Source of the DNA: Dietzia timorensis
Lineage (GTDB): Bacteria > Actinomycetota > Actinomycetes > Mycobacteriales > Mycobacteriaceae
Length of the DNA: 64,000 nt
Assembly (NCBI RefSeq): GCF_020742175.1
Contig: NZ_DYXM01000276.1
Span: forward strand, 13,671 to 77,670
Direction: 5' to 3'
Shown: positions 10,947 to 29,280 of the stretch, piece after piece
How positions within the stretch are numbered: position 1 is the stretch's first letter
Layout: each line of letters begins with the position of its first letter
Made by a program: the position numbers and the translations under genes
Notes under the pieces: model-generated
Seen by the model: the letters and a program-made list of their open reading frames with translations, nothing else
Database searches by the model: none
What the model was told of the DNA's origin: nothing

Positions 10947-12116
10947 ATGTCTAAGTCAAACGGAGCAGCCCGTACCGCGGGGCCGATTCGCGCGCTGTTG
11001 ATTGCCGCGTTGATCGGCGTACTACTGGCGGCCGCACTGCTGGTCTATCGCAGCGGAAACAGCGGGAGCTCCGCAGCAGACTACGACGGGGAAGGCGAGG
11101 GCATGGTCATGCTCCGGGTCTCCGAAGGCGAGTCCTTGGGCGAGGTCGGCGAAGAGCTAGAGAACCTCAACGTCGTCAAGTCGGCGCAGGCTTTCAACGA
11201 AGCAGCGAACCTCAACACGGCACTCAATGGACTACAGCCGGGCTACTACCAACTGCGCGAGGAGATGAAGGGCTCGGTGGCTGCCGCACTGCTCGCGGAC
11301 CCGAACTCACGCGTCGGCTGGCTGCAGGTACCCGCCGGCTCTCGTCTCAAGGACACCACCGTCGTGGGCGGGCCCGGCGCGCAAGGCATTTACACACTCA
11401 TGTCCGAGGCGTCGTGCCTCCGCTCCGAGGACGCCAACGAGGCACCCCAGTGTAAGAGCGCAGAGGAGTTCCGCCAGGTCGCCGAAACGGCCGACCCAGC
11501 GTCGCTGGGCGTGCCCGAGTGGGCGATCAATGAGGTGTCCAACGCGCCGGATCCGTCCCGCCGCCTCGAGGGGCTGCTGTCCTCGGGCAACCACGACTTC
11601 GACCCGACGGGTTCGGCCGAGGAAGTCTGGCGGGAACTCATCGATTCCTCCACCAAGCAGTACGAGGAGTCCGGTCTCGTGCAGTCGGCCGCGAATATCC
11701 ATATCACCCCCTACGAATTGGTGACGGCGGCCTCTCTCATCCAGCATGAGGCCGGCGCCGCCGACTACGGCAAGGTCGCCACGGTTATCCTCAACCGTCT
11801 GGCCGAGCCCATGCGTTTGCAGTTCGACTCGACGGTCAACTACACACAGGATGACCAGGAGGTCGCGACGACCGACGATGCTCGCGGGGAGGAGAACCCC
11901 TGGAATACCTACGCCAAGGACGGCCTGCCCTACGGCCCGATCGCCAGCCCTTCGATGGAGGCGATCAGCGCGATGGAGAACCCGGAGCCAGGCCCTTGGC
12001 TGTACTTCGTCACCGTCAACGCCGACGGCACAACCGAGTTCACCGAGGACTACAACCAGCACCTCGCCAACCAGCAGGCAGCAGTCGACTCGGGCGTGCT
12101 TTCCAGCGGCCGCTGA
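10947..12116 (+). CDS. mltG: Endolytic murein transglycosylase MltG (YceG-like)
   Basis: MltG is a membrane-anchored lytic transglycosylase thought to terminate nascent glycan strands. The 389-residue product has a short cytosolic tail, one membrane span (ALLIAALIGVLLAAALLVY, residues about 14-32), a LysM-like segment, and the YceG domain with TAASLIQHEAG holding the conserved catalytic-site glutamate, then LQFDSTVNY and YGPIASPSMEAI. Length and order (ruvX-mltG-aroE) match mycobacteria. A TAAACT -10-like box near 10893 suggests its own promoter; aroE begins 4 nt after its stop. Confidence 0.93.
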   Translation: MSKSNGAARTAGPIRALLIAALIGVLLAAALLVYRSGNSGSSAADYDGEGEGMVMLRVSEGESLGEVGEELENLNVVKSAQAFNEAANLNTALNGLQPGYYQLREEMKGSVAAALLADPNSRVGWLQVPAGSRLKDTTVVGGPGAQGIYTLMSEASCLRSEDANEAPQCKSAEEFRQVAETADPASLGVPEWAINEVSNAPDPSRRLEGLLSSGNHDFDPTGSAEEVWRELIDSSTKQYEESGLVQSAANIHITPYELVTAASLIQHEAGAADYGKVATVILNRLAEPMRLQFDSTVNYTQDDQEVATTDDARGEENPWNTYAKDGLPYGPIASPSMEAISAMENPEPGPWLYFVTVNADGTTEFTEDYNQHLANQQAAVDSGVLSSGR

Positions 12117-12120
12117 TCGC

Positions 12121-12963
12121 ATGGCGCATTCCGCAACCGCGAAAGCCGCGGTGCTGGGAGACCCGGTCGACCATTCGCTGTCACCTGTCCTGCATTCGGC
12201 CGGATACTCGGCCCTCGGCTTAGCCGGATGGAGATACGAGGCGATCCGTTGCCCTGAAGGTAAGCTCGCCGATATCGTCCGTTCGGCAGGGGAGGACTTC
12301 CGGGGATTTTCGGTCACGATGCCCGGCAAACCCGAGGCGCTCGCGTTCGCCGACGAGGTCACCGAACGTGCACGCCTCGTCGACTCCGCCAATACCCTCG
12401 TGCGCACCGCCGACGGATGGCTCGCCGATTGCACAGACATCGACGGAGCCTACGCTGCCCTGTCGGCGTACTCGGAGCTTCCGCCCCGTCCGGCGATTGT
12501 TCTGCTGGGAGCGGGCGGAACCGCAAAGCCATTCATCGCGGCAATAGCACGGATCCCGGGCGCCTCGATCGTCATCGCCACCAGGCGACCCTCCGCCGGC
12601 GGGGCTCTGGAATGCGCGGCGCGCTTCGGCGTCGAAGCGACGGACGTTCGCCTCGCCGACCCGGAGCTACCCAACCTGATCAGCTCTGCCGACCTCGTCG
12701 TCAGCACAATTCCCGAAGCGGGCGCCCGCGAACTCACCGAACTCGTACGCCCCGCGGCACGGCTCGTCGACGCGCTATACAACCCGTGGCCGACCCCGCT
12801 GGGTGCCGCGGTGCGCGCAGGAGGCGGCGAGGTTATCGGCGGCGACACCATGCTTCTAGGTCAGGCGCTCGGACAGTTCGAGCTGTTCACCGGAGAGCCC
12901 GCACCAGCCGCGGAAATGGCACGGGCACTTCGGGAGGCGCTCGCCACGCGTTCAGGCAGGTAG
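12121..12963 (+). CDS. aroE: Shikimate dehydrogenase
   Basis: This enzyme reduces 3-dehydroshikimate to shikimate with NADPH in aromatic amino acid synthesis. The 280-residue product has the substrate-binding start LGDPVDHSLSPVLH, the catalytic-lysine region VTMPGKPEAL, and the Rossmann motif LLGAGGTAKPF near residue 128. The ATG at 12121 lies 4 nt after mltG and gives the family N-terminus. The fit to AroE is clear, although family members (YdiB-like, quinate-specific) cannot be separated by eye. Confidence 0.93.
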   Translation: MAHSATAKAAVLGDPVDHSLSPVLHSAGYSALGLAGWRYEAIRCPEGKLADIVRSAGEDFRGFSVTMPGKPEALAFADEVTERARLVDSANTLVRTADGWLADCTDIDGAYAALSAYSELPPRPAIVLLGAGGTAKPFIAAIARIPGASIVIATRRPSAGGALECAARFGVEATDVRLADPELPNLISSADLVVSTIPEAGARELTELVRPAARLVDALYNPWPTPLGAAVRAGGGEVIGGDTMLLGQALGQFELFTGEPAPAAEMARALREALATRSGR

Positions 12964-12990
12964 CGCCCCCACACCACACTGCCGCCGCTC

Positions 12991-12996
12991 TACGCT
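12991..12996 (+). promoter_or_regulatory. -10 box (TACGCT) predicting a leaderless mRNA for the prepilin peptidase
   Basis: TACGCT ends 6 nt before the GTG at 13003 and no purine-rich ribosome site is present. That spacing places the transcription start at or next to the start codon. Confidence 0.4.
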
Positions 12997-13002
12997 CGGC
13001 AC

Positions 13003-13467
13003 GTGCACACCGACGGCGCGCCTCTCGCTTCCCTGGCTGTCGTCCTGCCATGGGCACTGTTCGTTGCCGCGGTGGATATTCGGCACCGGCGGATTCCGGT
13101 GCAACTCCAAATTGCGGGCCCGGCCGTCTCGGCCATCGCCGTGGGCGTCAATGTCCTCGCGAATCCTCAGGGGTCCACGCCCCTGGTTCAGGTGGTCGGT
13201 GGTGCGCTCGCGCTCACCGCGGCCTATTTCGCGCTCCGCGTGTTCGCTCCGCATCACCTCGGCGGTGGCGACCTCCGCATCGCTCCGGCAATCGGTGCGC
13301 TCGGCGGGATCGGGGGAGTCGACGGCATTGTTCTCGTCGCCATCGGACCGTTCGCCGTCACAGCCGTGATCGGTGTTGTCCTACTCGCCGCGAAGGGCAC
13401 GCGCCACGTCCCGCACGGACCGGCCATGGTGGGTTGCGCGCTTCTGGCCATGGCCCAAGGCGGGTAG
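13003..13467 (+). CDS. Prepilin peptidase, A24 family (short form)
   Basis: This is a polytopic membrane aspartyl protease of the type IV prepilin peptidase family, which removes leader peptides from pilin-like proteins. The 154-residue product has about four membrane segments and both catalytic regions: the first aspartate in [11 protein letters not shown] (near residue 24) and the GxGD-type motif [10 protein letters not shown] (near 88). It lacks the N-terminal methylase domain of PilD, as do many actinobacterial Tad/Flp-type peptidases. No pilin gene is nearby. It separates aroE from aroC, as Rv2551c does in mycobacteria. Confidence 0.85.
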   Translation: MHTDGAPLASLAVVLPWALFVAAVDIRHRRIPVQLQIAGPAVSAIAVGVNVLANPQGSTPLVQVVGGALALTAAYFALRVFAPHHLGGGDLRIAPAIGALGGIGGVDGIVLVAIGPFAVTAVIGVVLLAAKGTRHVPHGPAMVGCALLAMAQGG

Positions 13468-13512
13468 AAATCGGCCCAACTACCCGGATCGCCCTCGTAC
13501 GGGGGTTCGTGG

Positions 13513-13518
13513 GATACT
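13513..13518 (+). promoter_or_regulatory. -10 box (GATACT) predicting a leaderless mRNA for aroC
   Basis: GATACT ends 7 nt before the aroC GTG at 13526, and no Shine-Dalgarno sequence is visible in between or just upstream. The arrangement is nearly identical to that at qor (AATACTTGA on the minus strand near 60240). Confidence 0.4.
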
Positions 13519-13525
13519 TGACCTC

Positions 13526-14721
<1,196 letters not shown>

Positions 14722-14722
<1 letters not shown>

Positions 14723-15336
14723 TGGGCCGAAACCTCGCAGCCATGTCCTCCACTCGTTCCTCCCCGAAACGCGACCGTGAGCCGTGGCCCGGACCGTACG
14801 TCGTCATCGGCATGCCGGGCTCCGGAAAGACGACCGTGGGCAAACGCCTCGCAAAAGCCCTCGGGGTTTCCTTCGCGGACACCGACCATCTCATCGAGGT
14901 CGACCAACGCAGCACCATCCCGGAGATTTTCTCCTCGCGTGGTGAGGACTACTTCCGCGACACCGAGGAGCGCATAGTGGCCGATGCACTCGCTTCCGCC
15001 ACGGGCGTGGTGTCCCTCGGCGGGGGAGCGATCATGAGGGACGCAACCCGTAAGCGGCTCCACGATTTCACGGTTGTCCACCTGACGATCGGCGTGGCAG
15101 AGGGATCGCGTCGCAGCGGGGGAGGGAACCGCCCGCTGCTCGCCGGTTCCGATGTGCTTGCCCGCTACCAGCAGCTTCACACCGACCGGGCGCCACTCTA
15201 TAAAGAGGTCTCGACCATCTCCGTTTCAACCGAACGCCGCAGCACTGGCAAAGTGGTGAGAGAGCTTGTCGAGTTCCTCGACCCGGCATTGGCGACGGAA
15301 CTCGCAGAAGAATCGAATGACGACAAACACACATGA
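14722..15336 (+). CDS. aroK: Shikimate kinase
   Basis: This enzyme phosphorylates shikimate at the 3-OH using ATP. The 204-residue product has the P-loop VIGMPGSGKTTVGK (about residues 29-42), the shikimate-binding FADTDHLIE and RGEDYFRDTE, and VSLGGGAIM. The GTG overlaps the aroC stop; an internal ATG at 14743 is an alternative start, and neither has a strong ribosome site. The last codons hold the ribosome site GAGGAG for aroB, so translation of the two is probably linked. Confidence 0.94.
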
Positions 15337-15343
15337 GGAGTAG

Positions 15344-17586
<2,243 letters not shown>

Positions 17587-17649
17587 CGGCAACGGGCATA
17601 CGAACTAGACAACTGTAGACAGACAACCGGCAAGAGCTAGGAGAAGCTT

Positions 17650-18213
17650 ATGGCGTCAACCGCCGATTTCAAGAACGGGCTAGTCCTCAAGGAAGACAAC
17701 GAACTCTGGCAGATCGTCGAGTTCCAGCACGTCAAGCCGGGCAAGGGCCCCGCATTCGTGCGGACGAAGCAGAAGAACGTCGTCTCGGGCAAAACCATCG
17801 ACAAGACCTACAACGCGGGCGTCAAGGTCGAGACCGCCACCGTCGATCGTCGCGACATGCAGTACCTGTACCGCGATGGCGAAGACTACGTGCTCATGGA
17901 TTCGGAGACGTTTGACCAGATCAACGTCACCCCGACCGTGATGGGCGACGGCGCGCGGTTCCTCCTTGAAAACGAGACCGTGCAGGTGTCCATGCACGAG
18001 GGTCTTCCGCTGTTCGCCGAGATGCCGGTCGCGGTGAACCTCGTGGTCGAGCAGACGGACCCGGGCCTGCAGGGCGACCGTTCCACCGGCGGCACCAAGC
18101 CGGCGACGCTCGAGACCGGCGCCGAAGTGCAGGTCCCGCTGTTCATCAACACGGGCGACAAGCTGCGAATCGACACCCGCGACGGCAGCTACCTGAGCCG
18201 GGTGAACGACTAA
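17650..18213 (+). CDS. efp: Translation elongation factor P
   Basis: EF-P binds between the ribosomal P and E sites and relieves stalling at consecutive prolines. The 187-residue product has the usual three beta-barrel domains. The domain I loop reads [14 protein letters not shown], whose tip lysine is the site modified in some phyla. The C-terminal signature [26 protein letters not shown] is represented by its core QTDPGLQGD and [16 protein letters not shown] at 17639-17643 precedes the ATG by 6 nt. Confidence 0.98.
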   Translation: MASTADFKNGLVLKEDNELWQIVEFQHVKPGKGPAFVRTKQKNVVSGKTIDKTYNAGVKVETATVDRRDMQYLYRDGEDYVLMDSETFDQINVTPTVMGDGARFLLENETVQVSMHEGLPLFAEMPVAVNLVVEQTDPGLQGDRSTGGTKPATLETGAEVQVPLFINTGDKLRIDTRDGSYLSRVND

Positions 18214-18215
18214 GA

Positions 18216-18809
18216 ATGGCCGAGCCCGCACACGGCCCTTCGGCCGACCCCTATCGCCGCCGGGGCACACGTTTTCGTTCCCGGCGGCGCGCGGCATCGC
18301 TGCTTTTCGAGGCGGAAATGCGTTCCGTCGATGCCACCGAGCTCGCCCGCGAGCGGCAGGAACTCGGCGCGCTCAACGCCGAAATCGGTGAGGTATCGGA
18401 GTTCGCCCGCTCCATCGTCGAGGGCGTCGACGAACACCGCACCACTATCGACGACGCGATCTCCGACCATCTCGACGGCTGGGTCCTCGACCGGATTCCC
18501 GCGGTGGACCGCGCGATCCTCCGCGTTGGCGCCTGGGAACTTCTGTACGGCCCCGCCGAGACGCCACGTGCCACGATCATCGATCAGGCGGTGCTTCTGA
18601 CGGCGGACATCGCAGCCGAAAAGTCGATGGCCTACGTCAACGCCGTGCTCGACCAGATCGCGGGATTGGCCGAGCACATCAAGGCCGCCGAGGCCGCCGT
18701 GGCCGCAATGGACGAGTCGTCGGGCGCCGAGCCCGGCGAAGACTCGTCTGCATCCGACGATTCCGCTGAATCGGCCGGGGACGACGACGCACCGACAACG
18801 GGCGCCTGA
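18216..18809 (+). CDS. nusB: Transcription antitermination factor NusB
   Basis: NusB binds boxA RNA with NusE (S10) and supports antitermination in rRNA operons. The all-helical core spans roughly residues 18-150 (RRRAASLLFEAEMRS, VDRAILRVGAWELLY, TIIDQAVLLTADIAAEKSMAYVNAVLD in sections). A C-terminal extension of about 45 residues is very acidic and serine-rich, and is probably disordered. It starts 2 nt after efp. The -10-like TAATCT at 18810-18815 right after its stop may start the pyr operon. Confidence 0.94.
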   Translation: MAEPAHGPSADPYRRRGTRFRSRRRAASLLFEAEMRSVDATELARERQELGALNAEIGEVSEFARSIVEGVDEHRTTIDDAISDHLDGWVLDRIPAVDRAILRVGAWELLYGPAETPRATIIDQAVLLTADIAAEKSMAYVNAVLDQIAGLAEHIKAAEAAVAAMDESSGAEPGEDSSASDDSAESAGDDDAPTTGA

Positions 18810-18812
18810 TAA

Positions 18813-20413
<1,601 letters not shown>

Positions 20414-21736
20414 GTGACTCAACAGAAGTCAGACAATAGTTCGCTCCTGCTCAAGGGAGTCCGCCTGTATGGAGAAGGCGACGCGGTCGACGTGCGCATC
20501 GACTCGAGTGTGATCACCGAGATCGGCCCGGGTCTCGCGGCCGAGGGCGCCACCGTCCTCGATTGCAGCGGCCAGGTGGCGCTCCCGGGTTTCGTCGACA
20601 TGCATACGCACCTGCGCGAGCCCGGACGCGAGGACACCGAGACCATCGAGTCCGGTTCCCGCGCGGCGGCCAGCGGCGGCTACACCGCTGTGTTCGCGAT
20701 GGCGAACACCCAGCCGGTCGCCGACAATCAGACGGTCACAGATTCGGTGTATCGCATCGGTCGCGAGGTCGGCCTGTGCGATGTGCATCCGGTCGGCGCG
20801 GTCACCGTGGGTCTCGAAGGCGCCCAGCTCGCAGAGATGGGCCAAATGGCGTCGGGAGAAGGGAAGGTCAAGATCTTCTCCGACGACGGCAAGTGCGTGC
20901 ACGAGCCCATGATCATGCGACGCGCTCTCGAATACTCGGCCTCGCTCGGAGTGCTCATCGCCCAGCATGCCGAGGAACCGCGGCTCACCGTTGGCGCAGT
21001 CGCACACGAGGGCCCGAATGCGGCGCGACTCGGACTTGCCGGGTGGCCGCGCGCCGCGGAGGAATCCATCGTCGCGCGCGATGCGCTGCTGGCCCGCGAC
21101 GCCGGCGCGCGCGTCCACATCTGCCACGCCTCGACGGCGGGCACCGTTGAACTCCTCAGGTGGGCGAAGGCCCAAGGTGTCGATATCACCGCGGAAGTGA
21201 CGCCGCACCACCTCATTCTCGACGACTCCAGACTCGACACCTACGACGGAGTCTTTCGCGTCAATCCGCCATTGCGCGAGTCCAGCGACGCAGCCGCGCT
21301 GCGCCAGGCACTCAAGGACGGCGTGGTCGACTGTGTCGCCACAGACCATGCTCCCCACGCAAGCCAGGAGAAATGTTGCGAGTTCGCCCAGGCGCGTCCC
21401 GGCATGCTCGGCCTCGAGACAGCGCTTCCCATCGTGGCGCAGTTGTTCGTCGAGTCCGGCGAGTGCGACTGGCGGTGGGTCGCACGCGTGATGAGTGAGC
21501 GGCCGGCGCAGATCTCCGGTCTAGCCGATCAGGGCAGGCCTCTTGCGGTGGGCGAACCCGCCAACATCGCCGTCATCGACGACAAGCGGGAATGGACCGT
21601 GACTCCGGATGGCCTGCAGAGCCTGTCGGAGAACACCCCTTATGCGGGCATGACCTTCCAGATGACGGTGTCGACGACGATTCTGCGCGGCAAGGTCACC
21701 CATCAGCGCGAGAACGAAGTGAGGCAGGAACGATGA
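20414..21736 (+). CDS. pyrC: Dihydroorotase
   Basis: This zinc amidohydrolase cyclises carbamoyl-aspartate to dihydroorotate. The 440-residue product is the long class I form, with metal motif [16 protein letters not shown] near residue 58, [25 protein letters not shown] and [13 protein letters not shown]. The GTG start follows the pyrB stop directly. Its stop overlaps the start of the next gene. Confidence 0.96.
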   Translation: MTQQKSDNSSLLLKGVRLYGEGDAVDVRIDSSVITEIGPGLAAEGATVLDCSGQVALPGFVDMHTHLREPGREDTETIESGSRAAASGGYTAVFAMANTQPVADNQTVTDSVYRIGREVGLCDVHPVGAVTVGLEGAQLAEMGQMASGEGKVKIFSDDGKCVHEPMIMRRALEYSASLGVLIAQHAEEPRLTVGAVAHEGPNAARLGLAGWPRAAEESIVARDALLARDAGARVHICHASTAGTVELLRWAKAQGVDITAEVTPHHLILDDSRLDTYDGVFRVNPPLRESSDAAALRQALKDGVVDCVATDHAPHASQEKCCEFAQARPGMLGLETALPIVAQLFVESGECDWRWVARVMSERPAQISGLADQGRPLAVGEPANIAVIDDKREWTVTPDGLQSLSENTPYAGMTFQMTVSTTILRGKVTHQRENEVRQER

Positions 21737-22230
21737 CTCAAAATACGTGGACCGCGATCATCGCGGCCGTCATCGTCGTCGTCGCGGCACTTCTCATGTG
21801 GAAGGGCTGGAACACGAGGAAGAAGACGCAAGACGGCGCCCTCGGCACCCTTCCGACCGTGCCGACCACGCTCGGCGAACCGATTCTCGAACCACTCAGC
21901 GGGGTGTACGTGGGATCGACGACCGCCGGACATTGGCAGGACCGCGTCGTGCAGGAACCGCTGGGCTTCCGCAGCGCAGGCAACCTCATCGCCTACCCGG
22001 AGGGCATCTTGCTCAACCTTGACGGCGGACAGATCTGGATCCCTCAGACGGACCTGCGCGCCGTACGCACCGATTCTCGCATCGCGAACAAGGTCGTGCC
22101 CGGCAAGGGAATCCTAGTTTTCACCTGGACCGCAGAAGGCAACGGCGATCCCATCGACATCGACACCGGCTTCCGCGCGGACGAAAAAGACAACTACTCG
22201 GCTTGGACGGAATTGAAGGAGAGCAAATGA
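21733..22230 (+). CDS. Conserved membrane protein embedded in the pyr operon (Rv1382-like position)
   Basis: The 165-residue product has one N-terminal membrane span ([18 protein letters not shown], residues about 8-26) followed by a soluble domain with the motifs [21 protein letters not shown] and [15 protein letters not shown], cited in part here. It is coupled on both sides by ATGA overlaps (pyrC upstream, carA downstream). A gene of similar size and topology occupies the same slot in M. tuberculosis (Rv1382). No catalytic motif is recognisable. Its constant place in the operon suggests a role tied to pyrimidine synthesis or membrane placement of the enzymes, but this is inference. Confidence 0.8.
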   Translation: MTQNTWTAIIAAVIVVVAALLMWKGWNTRKKTQDGALGTLPTVPTTLGEPILEPLSGVYVGSTTAGHWQDRVVQEPLGFRSAGNLIAYPEGILLNLDGGQIWIPQTDLRAVRTDSRIANKVVPGKGILVFTWTAEGNGDPIDIDTGFRADEKDNYSAWTELKESK

Positions 22231-23438
22231 GCAGCCTCACGCAGGCAACGGGCGGTGGCTTGATCCCCGATCCGGCCGTATTGGTACTTGAGGACGGCAG
22301 CATCCATCGCGGCTTCACCTACGGCGCGCAGGGCGAGACCCTCGGCGAAGCCGTGTTCACCACAGGCATGTCCGGATACCAGGAGACGCTGACGGATCCC
22401 TCGTACTGCCGGCAGATCGTGGTCGCCACGGCGCCGCAGATCGGTAACACCGGATGGAATTCCGAGGACGGCGAGTCCCGTGTGGACGGGGCCACCGATT
22501 CCTCCGGCAAGGTCTGGGTCTCGGGATTCGTGATCCGCGACAGCTCCCGCCGGGCTTCGAACTGGCGCTCGGAGCGCACACTCGAATCGGAACTTGCCGA
22601 ACAGGGCATCGTCGGTATCAGTGGCGTGGACACCCGCACGATCGTGCGCCGTCTCCGCGACCGTGGATCGATGAAGGCCGGGATCTTCTCCGGTGAGGCG
22701 CTCTCGGGAGGCGACACCGACGCGCTCTTGGAGAAGGTACGTGGCCAGGAGTCGATGGCCGGCGCGAACCTCTCCGCGGAGGTGTCGACAACGAAGTCCT
22801 ACGTGGTCTCGCCGGAGGAGACCAAGCTTCGCGTCGCGGCACTCGACCTCGGTATCAAGTCGAATACCCCCCGCATGCTCGCGAAGCGCGGCATCGAGGT
22901 TCACGTGCTTCCGCACGATGCCACGCTCGACGACATCAAGGCGATCAACCCCGACGGGGTGTTCTTGTCCAATGGCCCCGGCGATCCGGCCACAGCTGAC
23001 GCCGCCGTTCAGCTCACCTCACAGGTGCTGGGGGAGAAGATCCCGTTCTTCGGGATCTGCTTCGGCAACCAGATCCTCGGCAGAGCGCTGGGTCTCGACA
23101 CCTACAAGATGCAGTTCGGGCACCGCGGAATCAACGTTCCGGTCAAGGAGCTCTCGACCGGCAAGGTCGCGATCACCTCGCAGAACCACGGCTTCGCGCT
23201 CAAGTCGCCGGAGGGCGGCGAGTGGGATTCCCCGTTCGGTAAGGCGCACGTCACCCACGTGTGCGCGAACGACGACGTCGTCGAGGGTGTCGCGCTCGTC
23301 GATGGCAGCGCCTTCTCGGTGCAGTACCACCCGGAGGCTGCGGCGGGTCCGCACGATGCCTCCGATCTGTTCGACAAGTTCTTCGATCTCATGTCCGGAC
23401 GCAAGGCTGCGACCGGAACCGGAAAGGCGGCCCAGTAA
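22227..23438 (+). CDS. carA: Carbamoyl-phosphate synthase, small (glutaminase) subunit
   Basis: CarA releases ammonia from glutamine for CarB. The 403-residue product has the N-terminal CPSase small domain ([20 protein letters not shown]) and a C-terminal class I glutamine amidotransferase domain with SNGPGDP, the Cys nucleophile in [14 protein letters not shown] and the His in YHPEA. ATG 22227 is preceded by AAGGAGAG at 22215-22222 and overlaps the upstream stop. carB follows without a gap. Confidence 0.98.
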   Translation: MSSLTQATGGGLIPDPAVLVLEDGSIHRGFTYGAQGETLGEAVFTTGMSGYQETLTDPSYCRQIVVATAPQIGNTGWNSEDGESRVDGATDSSGKVWVSGFVIRDSSRRASNWRSERTLESELAEQGIVGISGVDTRTIVRRLRDRGSMKAGIFSGEALSGGDTDALLEKVRGQESMAGANLSAEVSTTKSYVVSPEETKLRVAALDLGIKSNTPRMLAKRGIEVHVLPHDATLDDIKAINPDGVFLSNGPGDPATADAAVQLTSQVLGEKIPFFGICFGNQILGRALGLDTYKMQFGHRGINVPVKELSTGKVAITSQNHGFALKSPEGGEWDSPFGKAHVTHVCANDDVVEGVALVDGSAFSVQYHPEAAAGPHDASDLFDKFFDLMSGRKAATGTGKAAQ

Positions 23439-26800
<3,362 letters not shown>

Positions 26801-26804
<4 letters not shown>

Positions 26805-27676
26805 GTGACTCGACAATCGTAGAGTCGTACGGGAATAGGGTGCGGGACGCTGTCGCCACGCGCGGCTCCCTATGTCTGGGCATCGACCCGCACCCAAGTC
26901 TCCTCGCACAATGGGGTCTTGCCGATGACGTCGGGGGAGTGCGGGAATTCTCGCATCGAGTTCTCGACGCGGCAGGGGATCTTGCCGCCTCCATCAAGCC
27001 GCAGGTCGCGTTTTTCGAGGCGTACGGCTCGGCGGGCATGGCCGTACTCGAGGAGGTCTGCCAGCGTGCCACCGACACGGGCGCGCTCGTCATCGCCGAT
27101 GCCAAGCGCGGCGACATCGGCTCCACCCTCGCCGCGTATGCGCGGGCATGGCTCGCGGCGGACGCTCCCTTCTATTGCGATGCGCTGACGCTGTCCCCGT
27201 ACCTCGGTGTCGGTGCATTGTCGCCCGCGTTCGACCTCGCCGCGGAGACGGGCAAGGGGCTCTACATCCTCGCCGCGACGTCCAACCCGGAAGCCGTGAA
27301 TCTGCAGAACGCGACTCTCACCAGCTCCTCAGAAAGTGGGGGAGCAGCCACGGTGGCACAGGCGGTCGCGGACGAGGTTCGGCAGCGCAATCTTGCGGTG
27401 CGCGGAGGCTCCGAACCATCGTTCGGGCTGGTCATCGGAGCAACCGTGCAGAACCCCCCACATGTGACTTCGGAGCATGGCCCTCTGCTGGTCCCGGGCT
27501 TCGGAGCGCAGGGCGGCACGGCCTCGGACGTGAGGCGTGTATGCGGGTCGAATCTAGGTGCCGCAATGGTCAACGTCTCCCGCGCCGTCTTGAGCGAGGG
27601 GCCGGATGTGGAGAACTTGAGAGCCGCCACGTCCGACGTCATAAAAGAACTTTCCCAGTTGGGAAATTCCGACTAA
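26801..27676 (+). CDS. pyrF: Orotidine 5'-phosphate decarboxylase
   Basis: This enzyme decarboxylates OMP to UMP, the last de novo step. The 291-residue product belongs to the longer subfamily found in mycobacteria and myxobacteria, with substrate motif [22 protein letters not shown] and the catalytic Lys/Asp array [16 protein letters not shown] near residue 98. The start ATG overlaps the carB TGA (ATGA). No clear terminator follows; the next 214 nt contain only the mihF leader. Confidence 0.96.
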
Positions 27677-27890
27677 CCCGCGGCTTTCTCCTGGTAAATC
27701 TTGATTCGCCAGGTACCGTGTACCCCGACGAAGTTGTTTCGGTTCCTGGCAGAAGCGCTTTTCCGCCGTCTGGCGGGATATGCTTCGCATCATCGCCGGG
27801 GGCGATTAACTTTGACCGGTGTGCATGCCTTACCGTTGGCAGTCGCACATCAACGACAACGAACGAAACACTCGAACTTACGGAGGAATT

Positions 27891-28214
27891 GTGGCCCTTC
27901 CCCAGCTGACCCCAGAAGAGCGCGCTGCCGCTTTGGAGAAGGCGGCTGCTGCCCGTCGCGCCCGCAAGGAGCTCAAAGAGAGCCTGAAGCGAGGCGGTAC
28001 CGACCTGAAGCAGGTGCTCAAAGATGCCGAGACCGATGAGATCCTCGGCAAGATGAAGGTGTCCGCCCTTCTCGAGGCTCTCCCGAAGGTTGGCAAGGTC
28101 AAGGCCCAGGAGATCATGCAGACCCTCGAGATCGCCCCGACGCGCCGTCTGCGCGGACTCGGCGATCGCCAGCGTCGTGCCCTCCTGGAGCACTTCGACT
28201 TCGAGGTCGACTAA
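27891..28214 (+). CDS. mihF: Integration host factor mIHF
   Basis: This nucleoid-associated DNA-binding protein is specific to Actinobacteria, first described as the mycobacteriophage L5 integration host factor. The 107-residue product reads MALPQLTPEERAAALEKA at the N-terminus and contains the H2TH-type DNA-binding core LLEALPKVGKVKAQEIM and RRLRGLGDRQRRALLE. GTG 27891 is set by GGAGG at 27882-27886. The 214-nt upstream gap includes TTGACC near 27811 as a possible -35. A long hairpin follows, isolating it from gmk. Confidence 0.97.
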   Translation: MALPQLTPEERAAALEKAAAARRARKELKESLKRGGTDLKQVLKDAETDEILGKMKVSALLEALPKVGKVKAQEIMQTLEIAPTRRLRGLGDRQRRALLEHFDFEVD

Positions 28215-28226
28215 GACTCGTCCGCG

Positions 28227-28285
28227 CTGGGGCGGCTGCGACACGCAGAGGCACTTTGCCTTCTGCCACCTCGCAGCCGCCCCAG
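28227..28285 (+). terminator. Long hairpin downstream of mihF
   Basis: A perfect 15-bp stem (28227-28241 with 28271-28285) encloses a second, nearly perfect 9-bp stem with one bulge, making an extended rod of about 24 bp. It begins 13 nt after the mihF stop and lies 71 nt before the gmk start. There is no T-run, as is common for actinobacterial terminators; an RNA-stabilising or processing role is also possible. Confidence 0.7.
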
Positions 28286-28355
28286 CTGCTTGTGAAGACA
28301 GCGGATGCGCGCAGCCAACAGAGATGCTCGGCGCTCCCATAGTGAAAGGATCGGT

Positions 28356-28967
28356 GTGGCTAGCCAAGAAGGCCAAGGTTCCGCCGATCCGGCCCGCACA
28401 AGGGGCCGGCTGGTTGTACTGGCCGGCCCCTCTGCCGTTGGTAAATCCACGATCGTGGCCGGATTACGCGACCGAATCGACAACCTCTACTTCAGCGTCT
28501 CGATGACGACGCGCGCGCCGCGCCCGGGGGAAGTGGACGGTCGCGATTACTACTTCGTGAGCAAGGACGAGTTCGAGGCGGCGATCGCCTCCGGACGAAT
28601 GCTCGAATGGGCGGAGATCCACTCCGGCATACAGCTCTCCGGCACGCCTGCGGCGCCCGTCGAAGAAGCGCTTGACGCCGGACGTCCCGTGCTCGTCGAG
28701 GTGGACCTGGCGGGGGTTCGCGCCATAAAGTCCACCGCGCCCGATGCACGGTTCGTGTTCCTTGCCCCGCCGTCGTGGGAAGAACTCGAACGCCGGCTTC
28801 GCTCCCGGGGCACCGAGACTGCGGAGGTCGTCGAACGGCGGCTGGCCACGGCGCGGGAGGAAATGGACGCCCAGGACGAGTTCGACATCATCGTCGTCAA
28901 CGACGACATCTCTGAATCCGTGGACGAACTGGTAGAGTTGCTAGTCGGTCCAGGCCTGGACAAGTAA
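28356..28967 (+). CDS. gmk: Guanylate kinase
   Basis: Gmk phosphorylates GMP to GDP. The 203-residue product shows the P-loop [14 protein letters not shown] near residue 21, the GMP-binding [19 protein letters not shown] and [23 protein letters not shown] 28356 with GAAAGGA 5 nt upstream gives the family length; an in-frame ATG at 28305 would add 17 residues and has no ribosome site. Often found downstream of mihF in actinobacteria; rpoZ follows after 17 nt. Confidence 0.96.
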   Translation: MASQEGQGSADPARTRGRLVVLAGPSAVGKSTIVAGLRDRIDNLYFSVSMTTRAPRPGEVDGRDYYFVSKDEFEAAIASGRMLEWAEIHSGIQLSGTPAAPVEEALDAGRPVLVEVDLAGVRAIKSTAPDARFVFLAPPSWEELERRLRSRGTETAEVVERRLATAREEMDAQDEFDIIVVNDDISESVDELVELLVGPGLDK

Positions 28968-28984
28968 TACGCAGGAGGAAATTC

Positions 28985-29275
28985 GTGGCTGCTTCCGGTG
29001 ATGAGACCAACAACTCATCCGCACCGCTGTACGACACCCCGGTGGGCATTACCAACCCGCCCATCGACGAGCTGCTCGAGCGCGCCTCGAGTAAGTACTC
29101 GCTGGTGATCTTCGCAGCAAAGCGTGCACGTCAGATCAACGACTACTACAACCAGTTCGCCGACGGCATTCTGGAATATGTCGGCCCGCTCGTGAACCCC
29201 TCGGCGCAGGAGAAGCCGCTCACCACGGCGCTGCGCGAGATCCACCATGACATGTTGGAATACTCCGAGCAGTAG
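28985..29275 (+). CDS. rpoZ: RNA polymerase omega subunit
   Basis: Omega helps fold and stabilise the beta' subunit of RNA polymerase. The 96-residue product has the family core [20 protein letters not shown] followed by ARQINDYYN and the C-terminal [17 protein letters not shown] lies about 6 nt ahead of the GTG start. gmk-rpoZ-coaBC form a close-packed group, with 5 nt between rpoZ and coaBC. Confidence 0.97.
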   Translation: MAASGDETNNSSAPLYDTPVGITNPPIDELLERASSKYSLVIFAAKRARQINDYYNQFADGILEYVGPLVNPSAQEKPLTTALREIHHDMLEYSEQ

Positions 29276-29280
29276 CTGAA

